Shown one piece after another: positions 17,062-19,441 of a stretch of DNA of 19,441 bases. The notes under the pieces are model-generated. The model was not told where the DNA came from and searched no databases. It saw only the letters and a list, made by a program, of their open reading frames with translations. The stretch's first letter is position 1, and every line of letters begins with the position of its first letter. The position numbers and the translations under genes were made by a program. This DNA is from an uncultured Oscillibacter sp. (GTDB lineage: Bacteria; Bacillota; Clostridia; Oscillospirales; Oscillospiraceae): assembly GCA_902490355.1 (NCBI GenBank), contig CABUDN010000033.1, forward strand, positions 1 to 19,441. Reading direction: 5' to 3'.

Positions 17062-17299
17062 CTTCTTCTCCTCCTTCAATTTCGTTGAGCCGTTGCTTTA
17101 AAACAACAATTGTGGGAACAATGCTCCCCAGTTCCACCAGAATCAGCGCCAGAAACAGGACGGAGAGCACACCGTCCGGCATGCCCCGGCGGATCCAGAC
17201 CAGCACCGCCGCGGCCAGCAGCCGCACGGCAATGCCTGTCACTGCGCCGCGGATGGCGCCGGCGCGCCGCCGGGCACGCGGATCAGTACTTTTTGGCAT
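17042..17299 (-). CDS. Small two-helix membrane protein with conserved C-terminal tail (second copy)
   Basis: An 85-residue protein not recognised as a named family. A basic N-terminus (residues 1-18, with RARRR) leads to two membrane helices at about 17-36 and 43-67. The C-terminal tail QRLNEIEGGEEDAAAQY (69-85) matches the tails of the two upstream genes at the positions Q-R-x-x-E-[IL], E, A and a final aromatic. The ATG at 17299 lies within the 3' end of the previous gene (17-nt overlap) behind GGGGAGGAA. Its own tail codons supply the ribosome binding site and ATG of the YbjQ-family gene. It is probably translated by coupling and may associate with the membrane part of the MerR protein. 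Confidence 0.8.
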   Translation of the reverse strand: MPKSTDPRARRRAGAIRGAVTGIAVRLLAAAVLVWIRRGMPDGVLSVLFLALILVELGSIVPTIVVLKQRLNEIEGGEEDAAAQY

Positions 17300-17555
17300 C
17301 GTCTTCCTCCCCGCGGTCCAGTTCCCGCAGCCGCTGGCGCATGGCCACCAGAACGCCCAGTGCCACGGCCAGTCCCGTCACCGCATAGAACAGCAAAAAC
17401 AGCAGAGCCGCCAGATTTTCTCCGATCTGAATGAGATCCAGTGCCGCCAGGATTCCCACCGCCGCCAGCGGCAGCACAAATACGATCACCAGGATCGCCG
17501 CCGCAATGGGGGCGGCCCGCCGCTTCCATCGCTTGTCAGAATTGCCGCGCTTCAT
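17283..17555 (-). CDS. Small two-helix membrane protein with conserved C-terminal tail (first copy)
   Basis: A 90-residue protein of unknown function. Basic residues 2-13 precede two membrane helices at about 15-39 and 47-71. It ends with QRLRELDRGEEDDAKKY (74-90), the same tail pattern as its two neighbours. I chose ATG 17555 because GGAGGG stands just upstream; a longer in-frame reading from 17678 would run deep into the MerR gene and encodes an implausible Trp/Arg-rich start. It overlaps the MerR gene by 20 nt and the next gene by 17 nt. The layout suggests it arose by duplication with the MerR membrane domain, but that is inference. Confidence 0.8.
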   Translation of the reverse strand: MKRGNSDKRWKRRAAPIAAAILVIVFVLPLAAVGILAALDLIQIGENLAALLFLLFYAVTGLAVALGVLVAMRQRLRELDRGEEDDAKKY

Positions 17556-18186
17556 CCAGTTCCCTCCTTCCGATTTCCCGGACCCGCTGGACCAGAGCCA
17601 GCAGCACGCCGCCGGCCACCGCCGCCGGAATGGCGGCCAGGGCCACGACCACCGCCAGCGGTGGTGCGCTCTCCGCATCCTGGACGTAGCCCCAGGCCAT
17701 CAGCGCCCCGATGGACCCCATCAGGGCCACCGTCAGCAGCGTAATGACCACCGGCGCCACATAGCGGAAGCGGATGTCCAGCCTCTGCTTGTTTTGGAAT
17801 GTGGTGCCCCGCTGTTCCATCTCGTCCATCTGCTCCAAAAGAGCCTGGGCGTCCAGAGTCTCCAGCTTTTCCCGGCACTCCGTCAATCCCGCGCACAGCC
17901 GGGCGGCGGCTGCCAGATTCTCCTGCTCCCGCTCCAGCGTGACCAGATGGCGGCGCATCCCGTCGCCCACCGTATGGGCGCCGCTTTGCATTTGGCGGAT
18001 TTCCTCCAGAGGGACGCCCAGTTTTCGCAAAAGCTTGATCCGCCGCAGCACCGCCACATCGGCGTCCCCGTAATCCCGGTACCCATTTTCACTGTTGCGG
18101 CGGGGAGTCAGCAGACCTTCTGCCTCATAAAAGCGGATATTTTTCTTGGTGATGCCCACCAGGGCTTCGACCTCGTTGATTTTCAT
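17536..18186 (-). CDS. Membrane-anchored MerR-family transcriptional regulator
   Basis: A 216-residue MerR-type regulator. Residues 1-68 form the winged-helix DNA-binding domain (KINEVEALVGITKKNIRFYE, then GLLTPRR, NGYRDYG and a LLRKLGVPLEEI helix). A coiled coil covers about 75-130. Instead of a metal or drug pocket, the C-terminus has two membrane helices (about 143-167 and 176-199) and a short cytoplasmic tail QRVREIGRRELDEARQF (200-216). The start at 18186 follows GGGAGGA; a TTG at 18228 lies inside the operator and is rejected. It is the first gene of a five-gene cassette and probably controls its own promoter. The inducing signal is unknown; membrane attachment hints at envelope or membrane sensing. 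Cys98 and Cys104 in the coiled coil are the only cysteines. Confidence 0.88.
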   Translation of the reverse strand: MKINEVEALVGITKKNIRFYEAEGLLTPRRNSENGYRDYGDADVAVLRRIKLLRKLGVPLEEIRQMQSGAHTVGDGMRRHLVTLEREQENLAAAARLCAGLTECREKLETLDAQALLEQMDEMEQRGTTFQNKQRLDIRFRYVAPVVITLLTVALMGSIGALMAWGYVQDAESAPPLAVVVALAAIPAAVAGGVLLALVQRVREIGRRELDEARQF

Positions 18187-18210
18187 GGGTGTCCTCCCTT
18201 TCTGGCTTTT

Positions 18211-18241
18211 ATGATATACCTTCCCCAAAGGGGAAGGTCAA
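18211..18241 (-). promoter_or_regulatory. MerR-type promoter and operator for the minus-strand cassette
   Basis: Read on the minus strand, TTGACC (18241-18236) and TATCAT (18216-18211) are separated by 19 bp, the overlong spacing typical of MerR-activated promoters. The perfect dyad ACCTTCCCC-AAA-GGGGAAGGT (18218-18238, plus-strand reading) fills the spacer, as in known MerR operators. A 17-bp alternative -10 (TATATC) overlaps it. The first gene downstream is the MerR regulator itself. Confidence 0.88.
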
Positions 18242-18291
18242 GGGGGTTTGCAAAAAAAATCGGACAGGGGGTGGGAAGGTGTCGGGAAATG

Positions 18292-18300
18292 TGGTATAAT
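18292..18300 (+). promoter_or_regulatory. Extended -10 promoter of mutY
   Basis: TGG followed by a perfect TATAAT (18295-18300) is a strong extended -10. The best -35 at proper spacing is TGGGAA (18272-18277), which is weak, as is common with extended -10 promoters. The predicted start is at about 18307, the first base of the mutY ATG. Confidence 0.75.
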
Positions 18301-18306
18301 CCCCCC

Positions 18307-19389
18307 ATGTGTATGGATCAGACAACAATGGAATCGATGCTTGCGGCGCTGCCGCAGCCTCTTTTGGCCTGGTATCGGGAAAACGCCCGGGATCTGCCCT
18401 GGCGCCGGACCCGGGACCCGTATCCCATCTGGGTGTCGGAGATCATGCTCCAGCAGACCCGGGTGGCGGCGGTATTGGGCTATTATGCCCGGTTTCTGGA
18501 GGCCTTCCCGTCGGTGGAGGCTTTGGCCCAGGCACCGGAGGAACAGCTGATGAAGCTTTGGGAGGGCCTGGGCTATTACAGCCGGGCCCGGAATCTGCAC
18601 AAGGCGGCCCGCCTGGTAGCGCAGGAGGGCGGCTTTCCCCAAAGCTATGAGGGATTGCTGGCCCTGCCGGGAATTGGAGAGTACACCGCCGGAGCCATCG
18701 CTTCGGCGGCCTTTGGACTGCGGGTGCCTGCGGTGGACGGCAACGTGCTGCGGGTGGTGTCCCGGCTGACGGACAGCCGGGAGGATATCGCCCTGCCCAA
18801 GACCAAACGGACCATCCGGGCGGTGCTGGAGACGGTGATGCCCCGCGAGGCGGAGCAGATCCGGATTTTTAATCAGTCCACCATGGAGCTGGGGGCCACG
18901 GTCTGCGTTCCCAACGGACCGCCCCGGTGTGAGGCGTGTCCCGCGGCGTCGTTTTGCCTGGGACGGATGCGGGGTACGGCGCCGTCGCTGCCGGTGAAAT
19001 CCGGAAAGAAGGAGCGGCGGCGGGAGGAGAAAACCGTCTTTTTGCTGGTGCGGGAGGGCCGTCTGGCCCTGCGCCGGCGGCCGGATACCGGCCTCTTGGC
19101 CGGCCTTTGGGAGTTTCCCAATGTAGAGGGCGCGCTGGAGGAGGCGTCCGCAGCGGCGGAGGTGGAGGCCTGGGGCCTGACGCCGCTGGAATGGCGGCAA
19201 AAGCTGACCGCGCGCCACATCTTCACCCATGTGGAGTGGGAGATGACCGGCTACGTGCTGCAAGTGCGGGGGCCGGGCCTGGCGGACTTTACCTGGGTAG
19301 ATGCAAAAGCATTTTCAACCCGGGCGGTGCCTTCGGCATTTGCCCGGTACCGTGCCGAAGCAGAACGGATTTTGCAGCAGGAAGCGTGA
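18307..19389 (+). CDS. mutY: Adenine DNA glycosylase MutY
   Basis: MutY removes adenine mispaired with 8-oxoguanine, preventing G:C to T:A mutations. The 360-residue protein contains Glu45 in SEIMLQQTRV (general acid), the helix-hairpin-helix LPGIGEYTA (120-128), the catalytic Asp144 in VPAVDGNVLR, and a [4Fe-4S] loop with Cys200, Cys208, Cys211 and Cys217. Residues about 235-360 form the NUDIX-like C-terminal domain that recognises 8-oxoG (ending with FTHVEWEMTGYVL and an F-rich tail). No ribosome binding site precedes ATG 18307, and the promoter places the transcript start there, so translation is probably leaderless. ATG 18313, two codons in, is the alternative. A much longer reading frame back to 17431 is antisense to the MerR cassette and is rejected. 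Confidence 0.95.
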   Translation: MCMDQTTMESMLAALPQPLLAWYRENARDLPWRRTRDPYPIWVSEIMLQQTRVAAVLGYYARFLEAFPSVEALAQAPEEQLMKLWEGLGYYSRARNLHKAARLVAQEGGFPQSYEGLLALPGIGEYTAGAIASAAFGLRVPAVDGNVLRVVSRLTDSREDIALPKTKRTIRAVLETVMPREAEQIRIFNQSTMELGATVCVPNGPPRCEACPAASFCLGRMRGTAPSLPVKSGKKERRREEKTVFLLVREGRLALRRRPDTGLLAGLWEFPNVEGALEEASAAAEVEAWGLTPLEWRQKLTARHIFTHVEWEMTGYVLQVRGPGLADFTWVDAKAFSTRAVPSAFARYRAEAERILQQEA

Positions 19390-19426
19390 GACGTCCGCAG
19401 CGTCGGACGAGAGAGGAGAAGCCGAT

Positions 19427-19441
19427 ATGGGGTGGCTGCTG
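19427..19441 (+). CDS. Start of a further gene, cut by the window edge
   Basis: ATG at 19427 is preceded by AGAGGAGAA (19412-19420) at good spacing and opens a frame reading MGWLL before the window ends. A small CGTCCG/CGGACG hairpin (19392-19408) lies between it and the mutY stop codon at 19389. Five residues do not allow a product call. Confidence 0.4.

Noticed and set aside
17556..17678. N-terminal extension of the first small membrane protein
   Set aside because: It encodes a Trp/Arg-rich run antisense in character and lies in the MerR gene; GGAGGG marks the start at 17555.
17431..18306. Upstream in-frame extension of mutY
   Set aside because: It is antisense to the MerR cassette and its operator; MutY homology starts only after ATG 18307.
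18238..19263. 341-codon open frame antisense to mutY
   Set aside because: It is a shadow frame with His/Arg/Gln-rich low complexity and extends into the MerR promoter.

Overview
The window looks like chromosome from a GC-rich anaerobic Firmicute, most likely a Clostridia/Oscillospiraceae-type gut bacterium (Flavonifractor, Oscillibacter or Lawsonibacter-like). This is inferred from the clostridial rnfCDGEAB gene order, the HrcA/CIRCE heat-shock control, strong AGGAGG ribosome binding sites and a tetrahydrofolate riboswitch. The genome cannot be named from the sequence alone.

Layout. (1) 1-5422: a complete six-gene Rnf operon (rnfC-D-G-E-A-B). It encodes a membrane complex that moves electrons between reduced ferredoxin and NAD+ and couples this to Na+ or H+ pumping. 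It has its own promoter, an unexplained folded leader and a strong terminator. (2) 5426-7586: a folate unit. A promoter leads into a THF riboswitch, whose downstream hairpin both masks the ribosome binding site and resembles a terminator; then come a FolT-like folate uptake component, folC and a terminator. (3) 7591-8618: a single membrane-anchored DUF3298-like protein between two terminators. (4) 8699-15970: the heat-shock operon hrcA-grpE-dnaK-dnaJ behind a consensus promoter that overlaps a perfect CIRCE operator. It runs without another clear terminator into a PHP-type histidinol phosphatase, rpiB and a DUF4015-like membrane-anchored TIM-barrel protein.

(5) 16031-18241 on the minus strand: a tightly overlapping five-gene cassette. 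In transcription order it encodes a membrane-anchored MerR regulator, two small two-helix membrane proteins, a YbjQ (UPF0145) protein and an MBL-fold hydrolase. A textbook MerR promoter (19-bp spacer holding a perfect dyad) drives it. The C-terminal half of MerR and the two small proteins share one layout: two membrane helices, then a 17-residue tail ending in an aromatic residue. At every junction the DNA encoding that tail also carries the ribosome binding site and ATG of the next gene. (6) 18292-19389: mutY, transcribed divergently, with an ATG exactly where an extended -10 promoter predicts the transcript to begin, so probably leaderless. A further gene begins at the right edge.

Most genes are ordinary core functions. 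The observations most worth a second look are the MerR/two-helix cassette, the rnf leader RNA, the dual-purpose folT expression platform and the leaderless mutY start. I see no CRISPR array, tRNA, rRNA, insertion sequence or prophage.
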